This document shows, in pieces, positions 1-12,199 of a stretch of DNA of 64,000 nucleotides. A program made the position numbers and the translations under genes. The notes under the pieces were generated by a model. That model was not told the origin of the DNA, searched no databases, and saw only the letters and a list, made by a program, of their open reading frames with translations. Position 1 is the stretch's first letter. Every line of letters begins with the position of its first letter. Source of the DNA: Norana najaformis (Eukaryota; Annelida; Clitellata; Crassiclitellata; Hormogastridae); contig OZ029916.1 in the NCBI GenBank assembly GCA_964023275.1, forward strand, positions 23,939,953 through 24,003,952. The letters run 5' to 3'.

Positions 1-515
1 CTGAGAAGGTACTGCATGGTATTTGAATAAGATTTGTATAAGAACACGTGAAGATACCATACAAAACCCCATACTATACTGTATTGTTTGCATCGTATTG
101 CATTGTTTTGTTTTGTAAATTTATTTTTGCCCTCTTATAAGCTTATATTGAAAGCGATTAAGCTTATTAAAGATGTTTTTTTCATTTTCAGTTTATAGCG
201 TCTCTTACATATCGGGAGCGATTAAGCTTAGTCTACTAAGAATGTGTTTTTGGTAAATATGGGCATAAGATGATGCCAGTGTCGTGTCCAGAACAAGATT
301 GAAACCTGTAACGGTCGAAGATGCAGCAGGTTAGCTGACTAGATGCTGACTACATACATTGTTCCTAAACAGTCTCAACCCTCTCTTCGTTAGGTTTAAA
401 CTGCAAGTGACGACGCCAGAGTTACATGTGAACCAGCTGTACGAGTAGCAAGAGGACCGATACGATTTAAACCAGTCAGCAACATAATTCCTGCGAAGCC
501 CAGTCATAAACGGAG
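1..515. other. Non-coding edge, nothing recognised
   Basis: AT-rich sequence with no recognisable coding motif on either strand. On the minus strand an AATAAA-like hexamer lies near 118-123, downstream of the candidate exon ending at 516, and could serve as its polyadenylation signal; this is inference only. Confidence 0.3.
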
Positions 516-709
516 TCATCTGAAGAGGCATACATGCTGCTTGGCAACCAATGGCATCGAATACTGTTCGCTTTCCGATTGCAATTTGAAGTCATTGAGT
601 ATCGCAAAGACCGGCTTTAGTCGAAAGCTTTCTCTTACAAAACAAGTATCTCTTTCATCGAAATTGCTTAGAGGCGGAGGGATGTTGTAGTAAGTGAATA
701 ACTCATCCA
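516..709 (-). CDS. Candidate terminal exon of a small secreted protein
   Basis: Reading frame of 63 residues ending in TGA at 516. On the minus strand it follows a plausible 3' splice site (TTAGCATTTTATCAG before 709) and starts in phase 1, which matches the donor of the signal-peptide exon at 2165. It reads VDELFTYYNIPPPLSNFDER near its start and has two cysteines. I recognise no family. An alternative is that it ends earlier, at the good donor TTTTGTAAGAG near position 638-640, and continues into another exon. Confidence is low because the pairing rests on splice sites and phase only. Confidence 0.28.
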
Positions 710-2164
710 CTGATAAAATGCTAATGCCGACGACATAGAACAAATCCTTCAAAAATAGAAAATAACTGAAGATCGCCCTTTAAGTTAGTATCTTTAAGAA
801 AACAATATAAAGCCTTAGTGGCTTTCTGGCTAGTAAATATTCACAATGGAAAGCAAACTATACCTACTCGCCTTAATTTTAAAGCCTCACTTCCCTATAA
901 AAGCCAAACGCTTACGTCGAGAGTACCAACTTGTTCGCATCAGCGTAAATCATTGCATTTACTGTTGACAAAGATCTTATAAAACACTAAGATATGACAC
1001 TCCTATATTTGTTGTGCAACTCGCGTGAGTGGCGGTCAACAATGCAAAACAGCTGCGCCACCTTGCAGAAGGTTGGATAAAGTACATAACTCGGTCAGGG
1101 TCACATGGTGCAGCTTCGTTCATTTGGCCTGGCAAATAACACGGCTTAGGATTAGCCCAAAAACTTCGTCGATTGCAGTGTCAGCTTGCGATCGCCATTT
1201 AATAAGGTAAGGGCCTAGGACATTAGGAAGCAGAGAGTTTCATATCTTAGTATACTAGAATACTTGATTTTGAATCAGGTTTGTTTATTAAATAAACAGG
1301 TTAACAATGGACCATTTTCTCAGGACTGTTTGACTTTTGGATTGGACTTCGCATGAGCAATATTTGGCTCGAATATTTGGAATATGGCGAATATTTACCA
1401 TATTTGGCTCATTATCCATGTTTACACGCGTGTTTAGCGTAAAGCCAGTCGAGAAACGCGCGAATCGAAGGAAAATAGCACGGACTGGTTATAATTATTT
1501 TCATCTGTTTAAATCTGGGCGAAATCGTTAGGCATCGCTCTGATTGCCCGTCTAGCAATGTCTATCTATTATTCAGGATCGCCGAGGTGCCGCTGGACGG
1601 CCGGACGACCGGCCGGCCGGGCAGCAATGTACTCACGTTGACCAGAATCAGGTCTTGTAGTTCGATGTCTCAGACGCCAAACGCGCCATCTGCCTCCGGA
1701 ACCATCTCTCAGATAACAATTTAATTACAGACGGGCGGTTTAATTGTTGTTCCAATTTGCCACGGTACGATATTGCAGATTCATCTTCTCTGTAGGACCG
1801 AAATTTAGCTATTCGAGTGGCTGTGAAAGTGAATAGAATCGTAAAACAGCAGTGTCGTTAAGTGGGCCCTCAGGCTGCGGTGGCATAGTAGAAATCTGTA
1901 GGAGACGGGCCCACTCAATTATATAAAGGCTCATTTGCGAGGGGGTCTGAAATGTAAATGCAGATTACTGTTCCATAAATCTGGTAAAGGTCTCCTGTCT
2001 GGCAGAGAGTCACGCAGGGCACGAGGGTTAGAGCTGCGGCTGAATTATAGAGGAAGAAAGCTACATAAATACTGCCTCACGCAGTGCACGTGATAGCTAG
2101 CAAGAAAGGCACTGTATAAATATACAGATGAATAGCTTAGGTACACACATATGCATAGACCTAC
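710..2164 (-). other. Probable intron between two candidate exons
   Basis: No convincing coding motif. It contains short GC-rich patches (CCGGCCGGCC near 1600). If the exons at 2165-2351 and 516-709 belong together, this is a single phase-1 intron. Confidence 0.25.
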
Positions 2165-2351
2165 CTTTGGCTGAAACTGGCCAGTCGGCGAGAGACCTAG
2201 CTGCGCGTTGTCGTAAGGCTTCGCCATCTCTGGGGTTCTCTGCTGAGCTCGACTGCAAGACAAGGCCGACCACAACGAAACCAATGCATAGCAGTTGGGT
2301 TACATAAACATCCGTCGATGACCTATCCAGCATCGCCATCATCTTCATCAT
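2165..2351 (-). CDS. Candidate signal-peptide exon of a secreted precursor
   Basis: From ATG at 2351 the minus strand encodes 62 residues and ends at a strong donor (CCAAAG|GTAGGT) in phase 1. The N-terminus has a hydrophobic core (YVTQLLCIGFVVVGLVLQ) followed by small residues SSSA, a typical signal peptidase site, and then a charged segment with RQR and AARS that could be a processing region. A possible 3' splice site (CTGCTGCTGCTGCAG) lies immediately before the ATG, so an upstream non-coding exon is likely. Signal-peptide exons ending in phase 1 are common in secreted precursors. I do not recognise the product; a small secreted or neuropeptide-like protein is the inference. Confidence 0.35.
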
Positions 2352-2490
2352 CTGCAGCAGCAGCAGCTGATAGTTATTTGTATGTGTTCGCCTTCGGTTA
2401 AACTTCTTCTCGTGCGCATCTTTCTCGTAACAAAGACACAAAACTACGAAACTCCGGATATTGACATAAAATCTCAGCGCGCGAAGCCTG

Positions 2491-2574
2491 TGTCGTTCAT
2501 CTTATGTCGTTCATATTATGCCGTTAATCTTAGGTCGTTCACCTTATTTCGTTCATCTTGTGTCGTTTAAGTAC
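2491..2574. repeat. Six degenerate 14-bp tandem units
   Basis: Six adjacent variants of TGTCGTTCATCTTA, each differing at one to four positions. No coding role seen. Confidence 0.8.
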
Positions 2575-4020
2575 TTTGCATTGTACTTAATTCAGTTGAT
2601 CTTAGCTTTCACATGATGGTGCTATTGAACCTCAGTGGGAGGCCTATACGTGTTTATTTCCGTTACACAGGTTAAGTTCTTAAGCTCCATTGATCTACGC
2701 TTGGAAACTTAAGACCAGCCCCTGCGCTATTAATCTTTCTAATCTCTTCCAGTTATTTTGCTTTGCTCCAAAGGTCTTTTGAGCTGACGGTGTTCAGAGA
2801 ACTGAAATCCAATTTAACAACTTCTAACGACTTAATAAATCCTCTTTAAAGCCTTTCAATATCTGTAGTGCGAAGAAGCAAGACTCACATATTAAATGTA
2901 CTGTATTATGCACGCAATACTCACGTACTATTCTGTATTGCGAAGAAGTATTACAAGTCCTCCTACGATCAGGTCATATGGTAGGCTTCCTACAACTTAT
3001 GAATTTATACGTCCACACTTAGACGCATGTATACATAGCGCAACTATCTGAATATATAGATGAATAGAACCTTAGTGTTGTTTCGTAGAACCGCAGTGCG
3101 TCGTCCCTTGTGGCCATCGATGTCTCTGATGTTCCTTTCATTGACAGACGAAGCTAGGTTGAAAAATACTTGACGACGCAGCTTGATTAAAGGCGCAGGA
3201 CAAGTATGAAGAAGACGCAGCGGAGGAGTTCAGGTGGGTTTCCTGTCCGAGTGTTTTTGCAAGACACCCGGTCAGACACACAGCTCAACACGACCGATTT
3301 GCCTTCAACGGGGCCAGTGGCCCTAAAACCCCAGACAGCCACCTGCCGACCGACCGACCGATCGACCGACAGAGGGATGGGCGATTGTGGCTTGGTCGTG
3401 GGTCGAGTTAATGGCGTTGACGTTTATCAACATCGATGCCTTCTTGGTCGGTGGTCGTTGTTGCCGTTTCGCGGAGTTTCTCTGGTCAGTCTGTTCCGGT
3501 TGATAATGAAGCGAGGCGTTCGAGAGAGAAGCTATCGCCGCGACGAAGTCTCGTGACCCCATAGCAGACAGTCCGCCTCTCCGAAGGCGTCCGATGAAAG
3601 CCGAAGAATCTAATCAAACACCAGATGCAGCAACCGCCTCCTCTTCCTCCCAGTCATTGTATTCGGTGAACGTGGGGCGTAAAGTTACGTTGGATAGATG
3701 CACGAAGATGAACCGGAAGTGATCGGATCAGCGATCGCGAAGAACGAAGAATAAGACGACAGCCGTGGCAGTCCCAGGCGTTCAGATGACTTGACTCTTT
3801 TCTGTTGCTGCTGCTGCTGCTGCGGCTGACAGTGAGAGTAGTGATCGTCTATTCGCCGCTACTTGGCGATTGCTCAATGCGCCTCTGCCATGGGGCTCTG
3901 CTGCTGCTGCTGATGCTCCTGCTGCTGCTGCTGCTGCTGCTGAATTCTTAGGCCTGTATTCGTTGTCGCATGGCGTCGTCTGTTATTGGCATCAGAAGAT
4001 GATTGCTTCTCGGCCCGATC
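2575..4020. other. Non-coding stretch with CTG repeats
   Basis: No recognisable gene. It contains a short GACC repeat (3340-3370) and interrupted CTG/GCT runs (about 3803-3825 and 3898-3945). Open frames across these runs have only low-complexity alanine or leucine composition. Confidence 0.4.
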
Positions 4021-4450
4021 GACCAGACATTTCACCCTCCTCAATTCCTCATCCTCCTCTAGCTATACATCCTTACTCTACATTCGTTTTTTCCTTGAGT
4101 TGTCATCCTGCTACCTTCAGCCTTCTTCCTCCCTTTACCTCGTTCCATTTCATCCTTTTTATGCTTCCTCCCTCTTTTTTATTACTCCTCACTCTTCATT
4201 TCTGCTCCTCGTCTTTATCCTTCTTTTCTCCTATTCATTTTTCTGTCTCCTATCTTCTTTCTCGCTTTCCCCTTCTCTTTCGTCTTTTATTCTTATACCT
4301 CCTTGATCTTTGCTTCCTCCTGATGCTCCTTCTTTCTCTTAATCCTATTTCTCATTCAGTATTGCCTCTCCATTATTTTCCCACCTTCTTCTGTTTTCTT
4401 TCTCCTCGTTTGTTGTTTCTCCCTCTCATCTTCTTTGTCTTCTTCTTTCC
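4021..4450. repeat. Polypyrimidine tract about 430 bp long
   Basis: The plus strand is almost wholly C and T for about 430 bases, in mixed CTTCCT order and not as one simple motif. Two long open frames cross it but encode only runs of Ser, Phe, Leu and Pro, as expected from composition. Such homopurine/homopyrimidine DNA can form triplex (H-DNA); that is general knowledge, not shown here. Confidence 0.75.
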
Positions 4451-4559
4451 TCCTATGGAATGCAGCTGTCTTCCCTCGGGGTTCAGTGTGGAGAGTGTAG
4501 GAAGAAGCACTAGACGATGTCAGCTGTGTGCGATCAGCAAATGCAGCCTGTCATAGCGA

Positions 4560-6660
4560 CTTGCCTAAGGTCCGATTCCTCTGATTGCTACCATCGACCA
4601 CCCATTCACCACTACTATCCGCTCTCCCATAAATCTACTAGAATATACACCGCCCACCCTTGCGTTCATCCATATTTACCCCTTTGTGAATACACTTTCA
4701 GGAAAACACGTCGACCAGTTATAGTGCATACTGGGTGAGGTTTATAAATCGGGCAAAGTGCATCTGTAATACCTGCACCCAAAGCTTACAAGAACTGGGA
4801 TAAATCATATGTACGCCGTTGATATCCTACTTGCTTTTTTTACTGTATGCTACAAAAGGCAGTTCATAGTGAAAGAGTCATTAATATTTCGTCGATATAT
4901 GAAACATCGTAATGACTATATTGATAGTCTGTTATGAATTTGAGTTAACTAAGAAAGTTTGTTCGCTGGTGAAAGTTTACAAAATCTAACCATTCGCATG
5001 AACAGAAGCCTAAATGAAGGCAACACATCCAAGGAAATGTGTTGTCTTGTCTATCTTTTGTGACTTCGAAATGTCAGGCTGAAACACAAGTATCAAAATG
5101 CCTTTGAGAAGCGACAGTACAAAATTAGAACAGACATAGGAGAACAGTTTTAAGTTTTCGCTGAAGCTGATTGCAATCGGTGAAAAACAGTCAGCTCAGG
5201 AAGCATAGGATGAGAAACCATAGACTACAGGATTAGGCGTTGCATGGGCCACTTAAACTAGCGCCGAAATTGTCTGTGCAATCCGCCTCATATGCCCAGA
5301 GATTTACAGAAAACTGTAACGTAATATGGTACACGCTTTATTACTCGTTGATGCCTAAAAAACCGGTGGATTAAGTGATAAAAGACTGTTTCTAGAATAC
5401 ATTTTAGGATATACTGGCACGTGTTGCTTTGCCTGGCGGTTGAAAAATGGTCTTCTGAAACTGTCTTTTGATAGGCCCCACAAGGCGCTATAAAACTGTA
5501 TCATACTTGAAACGTTTACAGTTGTCATTTAAATTTTCCAATGCTCTTCTCATTTCACCCTAACCAACTAATCAAACAGCAAATACTTAAATGTAAATGG
5601 TATACAGTCGGTTGGTATTGCCGGTCCAAAAACCTAGCAAATGACAATTAAACGTTTTCTAAAATTGTCAAGCCCTCAATGCAGCCTTTTGAATTGAAGG
5701 CAGAATGCTTATACATGCAAACGGGGGAGGACCAGTGACCAGAAAGGCCCGATCACAAATTTCAATATCTGGGCGGTGGGCAGACTTAGGCGATGAAAGC
5801 ACAGGAGAATGAGATTTTGACTCTAAATGATTTGGAGCCCTTTTGGCTTTAACTTTGACACGGGTGAATATGCTGCGGAGGTCACACACAGTGGCCTATG
5901 TGGACCTGTGGGAATGACGGTCGACAGTAACTACTGAGGTAATGGAACTTCATTTCATTTGTGAGACAACAACATCGAAGCAATACTGAGACCTACATGA
6001 CAGTGACTTCAGCCATAAATATGTTTTTCCATTGCGTTTTCTCACAGTACACAACGCTGAAAATGTGGCACATAAGCTTATACCAAGACGCTGAGGAAAG
6101 TTAAATTTTATTAGTGTTATCAGTGACGCCGACATAGACTGATGGCTAAGAAGCCATGGTTCACAGTCATTAGAGTTACTTAATATTTTAAAATGGGACA
6201 ATGGTTCTTTCGGCTTCGGTAATTTGTAATTGTACATACTATAGATATTATGTTCTTTCAGCCTCTGTTCGTGACGTTACATAACATTAAAAGTATGGCC
6301 AAAAGGAATGAATGAGGCCTACAACAACGCTTGCATGAATGTAATGTGCAACACATACTTCAACTTACAATACATTAACATACAGTTGAAATGTTATAAT
6401 TTCACAGCTTAGACGTGCAATTTGATGAGGGCAAACGAAAATATTATGAACCATGTAAGCCGATAGAAAAAGGTGAGTTTTCGAAACTTAGGCTCAGTAA
6501 GAGAGTTAGGGACATGAGAAGCAGAGAATTCGACCTGGATACCAGCTACATGAAAGAAGGCGGGCTTAAAAGGCAAGATGTACTCGGGATCGACATACTT
6601 TCTAGAAGACGCTGATCGAAGAGAAGATCGCCCTTCAACAGAGCTACAAGGTGGACCAAG
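4560..6660. other. Non-coding stretch, nothing recognised
   Basis: About 2.1 kb of AT-rich DNA with only short open frames on both strands and no protein family, RNA gene or clear repeat that I can support. Confidence 0.35.
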
Positions 6661-6671
6661 GATGGGTAACC

Positions 6672-6966
6672 GGACAATTCAGAGTAGGACAATTCGGAAT
6701 GAAAAAGCGGACAATTCGGAATGAAAAAGCGGACAATTCGGAATGAAAAAGCGGACAATTCGGAATGAAAAAGCGGACAATTCGGAATGAAAAAGCGGAC
6801 AATTCGGAATGAAAAAGCGGACAATTCGGAATGAAAAAGCGGACAATTCGGAATGAAAAAGCGGAATGAAAAAGCGAACAATTCGGAATGAAAAAGCGGA
6901 CAATTCGGAATGAAAAAGCGAACAATTCGGAATGAAAAAGCGGACAATTCGGCGCGGACAATTCGG
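6672..6966. repeat. 22-bp minisatellite made of MULE end sequence
   Basis: About 12-13 head-to-tail units of GGACAATTCGGAATGAAAAAGC, with a few units shortened or with GAACAATTC variants. The same GGACAATTCGG core appears inverted at 7479-7508, so the array looks like a terminal inverted repeat that has amplified. On the minus strand it gives long artefactual frames repeating FHSELSAFSFRIVRFFIPNC. Confidence 0.9.
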
Positions 6967-7199
6967 TGTACATTATTGCCCACCCAACTTTGCCGAGGTT
7001 AGTAGTCAAACTCCAAAATGAACAGAATATCAATCAAATGAACGTGGAGCGTCTAATTGTAGATGAAGATCCTCCTCTGAGGAAGAAGAAATATCGGGAT
7101 CTGGATCGTCAGTTGCGGAGTGTTGTACTAGATAACGGAAACCGCACATCCACTGATTACTTACGCGGATGCAGCCACAACATTAGCTTATTCGATTAA
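6966..7199 (+). pseudogene. C-terminal fragment of MULE transposase
   Basis: The frame gives AHPTLPRLVVKLQNEQNINQ, then a basic PPLRKKKYRDLDRQL stretch and DYLRGCSHNISLFD before the stop. Animal MULE transposases, often paired with a FLYWCH zinc finger, typically end with a segment of the form 'HP.IW..I..L..EQ......P..KKKY.......DYLRGIAHNL'. The N-terminal DNA-binding part and the catalytic DDE core are absent, and the frame opens directly out of the minisatellite, so it cannot make an active enzyme. Confidence 0.6.
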
Positions 7200-7326
7200 A
7201 CAAAACATATAGAATTACGTTTTTCAGAAAACTTCTTAAACATTTCGTGCGTGACGTTTTTTAGTTAGCATAGTATTGTGGTAAGATTGCATGGTTGCAA
7301 GCTGCACTTTGTAACGTTTGGCATTA

Positions 7327-7464
7327 TCCTGGTATAACATGATTAAATTTCATTAAAACTGAAATGTTAATTCTATGTATGCAAGTAAAAAAATTTCCTG
7401 GTTTAACATGATTAAATTTCATTAAAATTAAAATGTTAATTCTATGTTCGCAAGTAAAACATTC
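7327..7464. repeat. 69-bp tandem duplication
   Basis: Two adjacent copies starting TCCTGGTATAACATGATTAA (7327) and TCCTGGTTTAACATGATTAA (7396), about 90 percent alike by eye. They lie inside the MULE remnant between the transposase stop and the right end. Confidence 0.8.
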
Positions 7465-8264
7465 TCCCGCTCCGAAATGTTCACTCCGAATTGTCCGCGC
7501 CGAATTGACCTAGAACCCAGGGATGACAGAAAGGTTAGTAACTGATTTTCACGGGCTTTGTAGAAGAGGATTGCCAGCTTGAAACATTCATTTGTTTGTA
7601 GCATCCGGGTTTGTTAGATTATATTACTTTGGTTTGTTGGTCTTATGGCCCGGGATTGCAAGTAGGAAGAGCAGCAAGGCCTATAAATTAAAAATTAGAC
7701 GTGCAGTTGTACATCCTAAATAAGTTTAACCATCGGCTATTGTTTTTGTATTTATCTGAGAAGAGAGTGGACTTTTATCGCTACTTTGAGGCCTTTCATG
7801 CACTATTTATCCAAACAGCTAATGTGTACGTTGTTTCAATGGATATACAACGGTAACTAGTCTATTGCTTGATCATGTGAAATAACATGACTTTCGGTTT
7901 TGAATTTGAAGCAACAAATCCGCCGCTTATATGTTTATAGCTTACCATGGCGATTGCGTATTTACTGTGACACTGCCACGTGGGTATTTACCAAAATCGC
8001 TAAACAAATCCCTCCCGAAAGGGGATCGGACGGCAAAACGAAGAGAACTCCGTCATTGACCTTGACGGATAGACGCCGTGGCTCCCTCTCGAAGTAGAGA
8101 CATTCGGTCAGTTTCTCACGACGTGGATTCAGCAATTCTGCACCAGCCATCTGGAGTAGTCTCTGTTTACATCACTCACAACAACGTCTCGCTAGACATA
8201 TTTCATATTTGTAGAGCGGCTTAAGACCTATTTGTATCGTCTTGCTTTTGCTGTCTGACCGCTG

Positions 8265-8345
8265 TCATCCACCCACGCCTACGATTCCTCGCTCACTCGA
8301 TGGAAGTATGGCGTATTAACAAACGTATAACTTATTTACTTTACT
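8265..8345 (-). repeat. SINE-like repeat, tail fragment (copy D)
   Basis: On the minus strand it shares ACGTTTGTTAATACGCCATA, then CCATCGAGTGAGC, with the end of the repeat at 61130-61285. Only this distal part is recognisable. Confidence 0.5.
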
Positions 8346-9644
8346 TAGTTTGGGAGTCATTGAATTACCATGATTGCCATTAGTAAAATGTAAAAACTAT
8401 TGGCGTTAAAGTTTTGCAATTTTACACGTGTCATTTTGATTTTGCATTTGTTAATTAATGCACATTCTTAGACTCTGAAGTTAAAGAATTGATGAATATT
8501 GAAGTTGAAAGAAGTTGAACTTGAAGAACTTCAAGAATGAAGTTGATTGAGTGCCATTAGCATTCTGGGGACACAGGTGTCTGATGCACATTGCAGACAA
8601 TGATTTTAATACATCTCCGTTCTCTTGAATTTCTTCATAGGCAGATGTTTGTCTTCATGTCTTACCTGTATGTCTCTGTCTCAGTGTTCTGAATTCCACT
8701 GTTGTGTGTGCGTGTCTGGTTGTATCTGCTTTGTTGACAATTTGTATAAAAAGAAAGACCATTTTAGACCAGAGTGAAAGAAAATCGATTAGAGACCGGC
8801 ATTTCAGCAACCTAAATTTGCCAGCCAGTAACAATGGAGAACGGACCATTAAAGTAGCACTTTAGAAATCGAGATGAATACCACTGAAGAGAGAAGAGCG
8901 AGGGACACTGAGGAGGACAAAGCAGAGGATGGAGCAGACGTCGCTTCTACAGATACAAAGCAGAGCTCGGCAAGAATCCCGCAGAAAACCAGCGCTAAAT
9001 TGAGGCGCTATAAAACGCCTTTTCTATGATAATCAACAGGTTCTACCAGCTACGACATTGTTCTGACCGTCGTCGCAAAACAGTATGTTGTCCAAAGTCA
9101 GACCGGGAGAAATAAACATTGTCATTATGCAAACACTTCACGCAACGTAACATGCCTAACAATATAACTTTTCATTTGAGTTTATTGTAAGGTGTTGTAA
9201 GGTATGCTGCTGCATTGTTTAAGGATAATTTCAGAGTAAAACTAAGCTTTAGGGAATTTCATATCTGCCAGGAGTAAAAATTATTCATTCATTTGTGCAA
9301 CACAGTGTGATCTCTATTCGATAGCTGCCTTCTTGGTTTGTAGTACAACGACTGTTGGTTCGAGTCTGCTGAGCAAAAGTCGGTTTGTCGACACTGAAAA
9401 CAGAGTTTGCGCACATTTATATAGTCGCCGAGGACGATACTTTGGTATGCCTTACTGGCGTCAGACTCTGGCTTGGCTGGGTAGCTTAACCTAAATGTTC
9501 ATCTACATGTTAAATTGCTGTTAAACGTTGTTAAGGTCTTTATCTCTGCCAGAAAGCCCGACTCATGAAAAAAATGCTCGCTATGAAACGTTTTGAAAGC
9601 ATCAGTAGACATATTGTAACTATAATTATATACCGCCGCTTCAA

Positions 9645-9790
9645 CAGAAACTAATCAGATGTGATCTATGTGCTAGCCTGAACGATGTTAAATGCTATCT
9701 AGAGCAGAAAGTTCATTAGTTAGCGAGCAATGCTCATATAACTACTGTAGAAGAAAAGTCACAGTAGATGGCTCCGGCACCATTCAACGG
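9645..9790 (+). repeat. Interspersed repeat, TTCATTAGTTAGC family (copy A)
   Basis: It shares AACTAATCAGA, GTTCATTAGTTAGC and GCTCATATAAC blocks in the same order and spacing with copies near 19662, 41105 and 47205. It is degenerate, non-coding and short, and the element class is unknown. Confidence 0.55.
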
Positions 9791-11534
9791 ATTCTCATTA
9801 AGGGTTTATAGCTGACACCGTGTTGAGAATTCCTAGACCGCTTGGCACCGAGGATGAGGAGCGACATGCAATGTGGGGTCAGAAACCAATCGCTCATTGC
9901 AATTTTCTTACTAAACGAAGATTTCATTCCAGTTGAAATATCAGTAGCAAAGCACGGCTGGTGCTTATAGGCCTACGCCTATTCCTATTAAAACGATTTA
10001 TCGTTTCGAACTGAACTGGCTTAATGGCTTTAACTTCGGACAAAGTTGGAGTAGGTTGCATAAGGTTATGGGATCTTCCGAATGAGGTGCAGTTCATTCC
10101 TCATCTTAAGTAATAGAACATAAAACAACCGAAATTGGATAATGTCTCCCTTAGAATAGTTTTGTGACATAACGCGAAGTCTAGTCGTGGTGCTTGTATG
10201 AATCCGTGTGGTCTAATAATTAATCAATCCGTGGTAGGAACCGACCGCCCTTGATCGATCGATCAATCGAGCCTTACAAAGAGTACGCTGTACATGTTGA
10301 CTCATAAATTATTGCCCATTGTATAAAATCACAACAAAACGTGATGGAATACTTCAGTGCGACATCTATCGAGTGGATTAACTGCTAGAAAATTAGATTA
10401 CTGACCGATGTACTCTCAAAAGAAAGGACGAAAGCACAAACGTGTATTTCTGAAAACAGTTGAGTATTTTCTTGCGGAGTAAACAGTGTATCGTGCACGG
10501 TAGATTAGAAAATGTATCTATTCATTGGGAGCTATAATATTCCGCAGAGCATGTAATGGAAAAATCCAGAAGTATCCAGCCATCTACATGTATATGGCGC
10601 ATGACATTATGCAGTCGAACATAACGACGTCATGCGCAGCATATAAATAGGCCTACTTTATGTAGATTATATTTATTTTTTAATCTTCTCTATACCACCC
10701 ACAAGTTACGTGATGCCTCTGAACTAAACCTACTGTACAAGACATTCGGACTTCTTTCACTGTTGAAAAAGAAGCAACAAGACTGATGGAAAGACAGTTC
10801 CGGTTAAACAACACGACAATAACAAGCAGTGTATAGAACAATAGTCATTCTTTCTGAACCGTCAGTATCACAAAACAAGCGCTATAAACAGCATTTTGAC
10901 CTGTATGATCCTTAAATATACGTCAAAACTGGTGTCCGTGATGGAATAACAGAATCCTTCTAGCCATACGCGTTAATGAATAATGCGCGTGTAAAGACAT
11001 AAATCCTTGAATAAATAGAGATTTTGTGAATCAGAATTAACGTTCAGAAATGAATGGACATAATACTGATCGTATATTTATAGAGGTCGATTCAGTTTTA
11101 AAAGCAGGTAAATTCGCAATAGACCTTATAAAATCAAGTAACAATTCCAGGAAACCTTATGCAAGTAGGAAACGCATAAGCATAAGTAAATAAGGTTAAT
11201 CTACAAAATTGAATTCAACAATGAAACATAAGCGAAACATAATTACTGAAACCAAAATTAAATTACTAAAAATACGTCTTATATATTATTCGGACACATA
11301 TTATCCTATGCAAACTATTTCACACATTAACGTTTATATATTTATAAATATATGTATGTGTGTGTTATCGTTTGCAAAAAGCGTGTGCGTGCGTGCGTGT
11401 GCTGGTATACATGCGTTGCAATGATTAGCAAAGGTGTCTCTGTATAGAGAGAAGTTTTCAGAACAGCTTTTCTTCAAAAGCATAACGACGCAAGAATTCA
11501 GCCTTCACGCACCTGTTATCCTATCCATTTCTGC

Positions 11535-11760
11535 GCAGGAAGGCAGACAGACAGGCAGGCATGCAGGCAGACAGATAGACAGACAGACAGATAAACAGAC
11601 AACAAGGCAAGCAGGCAGCTAGACCAGCAGTGAGGCATGAAGAAAAGATGATGTCATTCAGGCAGAAAGTGAGGACAACAGGCAGGCAAGAGTCAGGCAA
11701 GCAGACAGAGAAACAGATAAGTCACCAGGCAGGCATACAGGCATACAGGAAGGCAGTATA
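11535..11760. repeat. CAGA/CAGG simple repeat
   Basis: Irregular tandem CAGACAGG, CAGATAGA and CAGGCAGG tetranucleotides, densest at 11540-11625 and recurring to about 11760. Confidence 0.8.
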
Positions 11761-12199
11761 AACAAAGAGGATGGAAGGGACCAAGTCGCTAGAACGCCGC
11801 CGCTGAAGCTCCGTTTCGGCATATAAGTCCTATACTGTAGCGCCATCTGCAGCTGGAACTGCAACGCATGCGAGATATTTTTCACGTCGACCGGATAATT
11901 AACTGGACAATTACGGTTGTTATTGTGTGCGACTGGCTTTTGAATCACTCGGTTTAACGATCCCGACAGCAACCGAAACGAAATTATATCATCCGCTTAT
12001 TTGCTTGGACGGAAATGGGTTGCGAAATACAGGCGCGTTCTCTTCTGTTGCTATATAGTCATCGGTAGAAACTACATGATAGTGTCATCCAATCTTCATC
12101 TGATCCGGGGAAATCTACGCGAAATCTTTTATGTGCAGACAGTCTTGCGTTCAACAATTGACGTCATCACTACCCCGGCTATTGCCATTATATAAAATC

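Larger units (their letters stand above)
6662..7508 (+). mobile_element. Decayed MULE-type DNA transposon
   Basis: The segment holds the C-terminal end of a MULE-like transposase (6966-7199). It is bounded by related sequence in opposite orientation: GGACAATTCGG units on the left (6672-6966) and, at 7479-7508, their reverse complement (CCGAATTGTCCGCGCCGAAT). The innermost left unit (GCGGACAATTCGGCGCGGACAATTCGG around 6940-6966, written here only as a location guide) mirrors the right end. Most of the transposase is missing, so this is an internally deleted or truncated copy. I could not find a convincing 8-9 bp target-site duplication. Confidence 0.6.
7510..12190. other. Non-coding stretch with scattered old repeats
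   Basis: No supported gene in about 4.7 kb. Repeats noted separately: a partial SINE-like tail (8265-8345), a copy of the TTCATTAGTTAGC family (9645-9790) and CAGA-type simple repeats (11535-11610). A 51-residue charged frame (8874-9029) was not accepted as a gene. Confidence 0.35.

Noticed and set aside
3870-4556. 228-residue open frame
   Set aside because: Composition is explained wholly by the polypyrimidine tract (Ser, Phe, Leu, Pro). No domain, and an overlapping frame is equally open.
6546-7033. Minus-strand frames repeating FHSELSAFSFRIVRFFIPNC
   Set aside because: Artefact of the 22-bp minisatellite, open in all three minus frames.
8874-9029. 51-residue charged frame from ATG
   Set aside because: No family, no splice or transcript evidence; length is within chance expectation.
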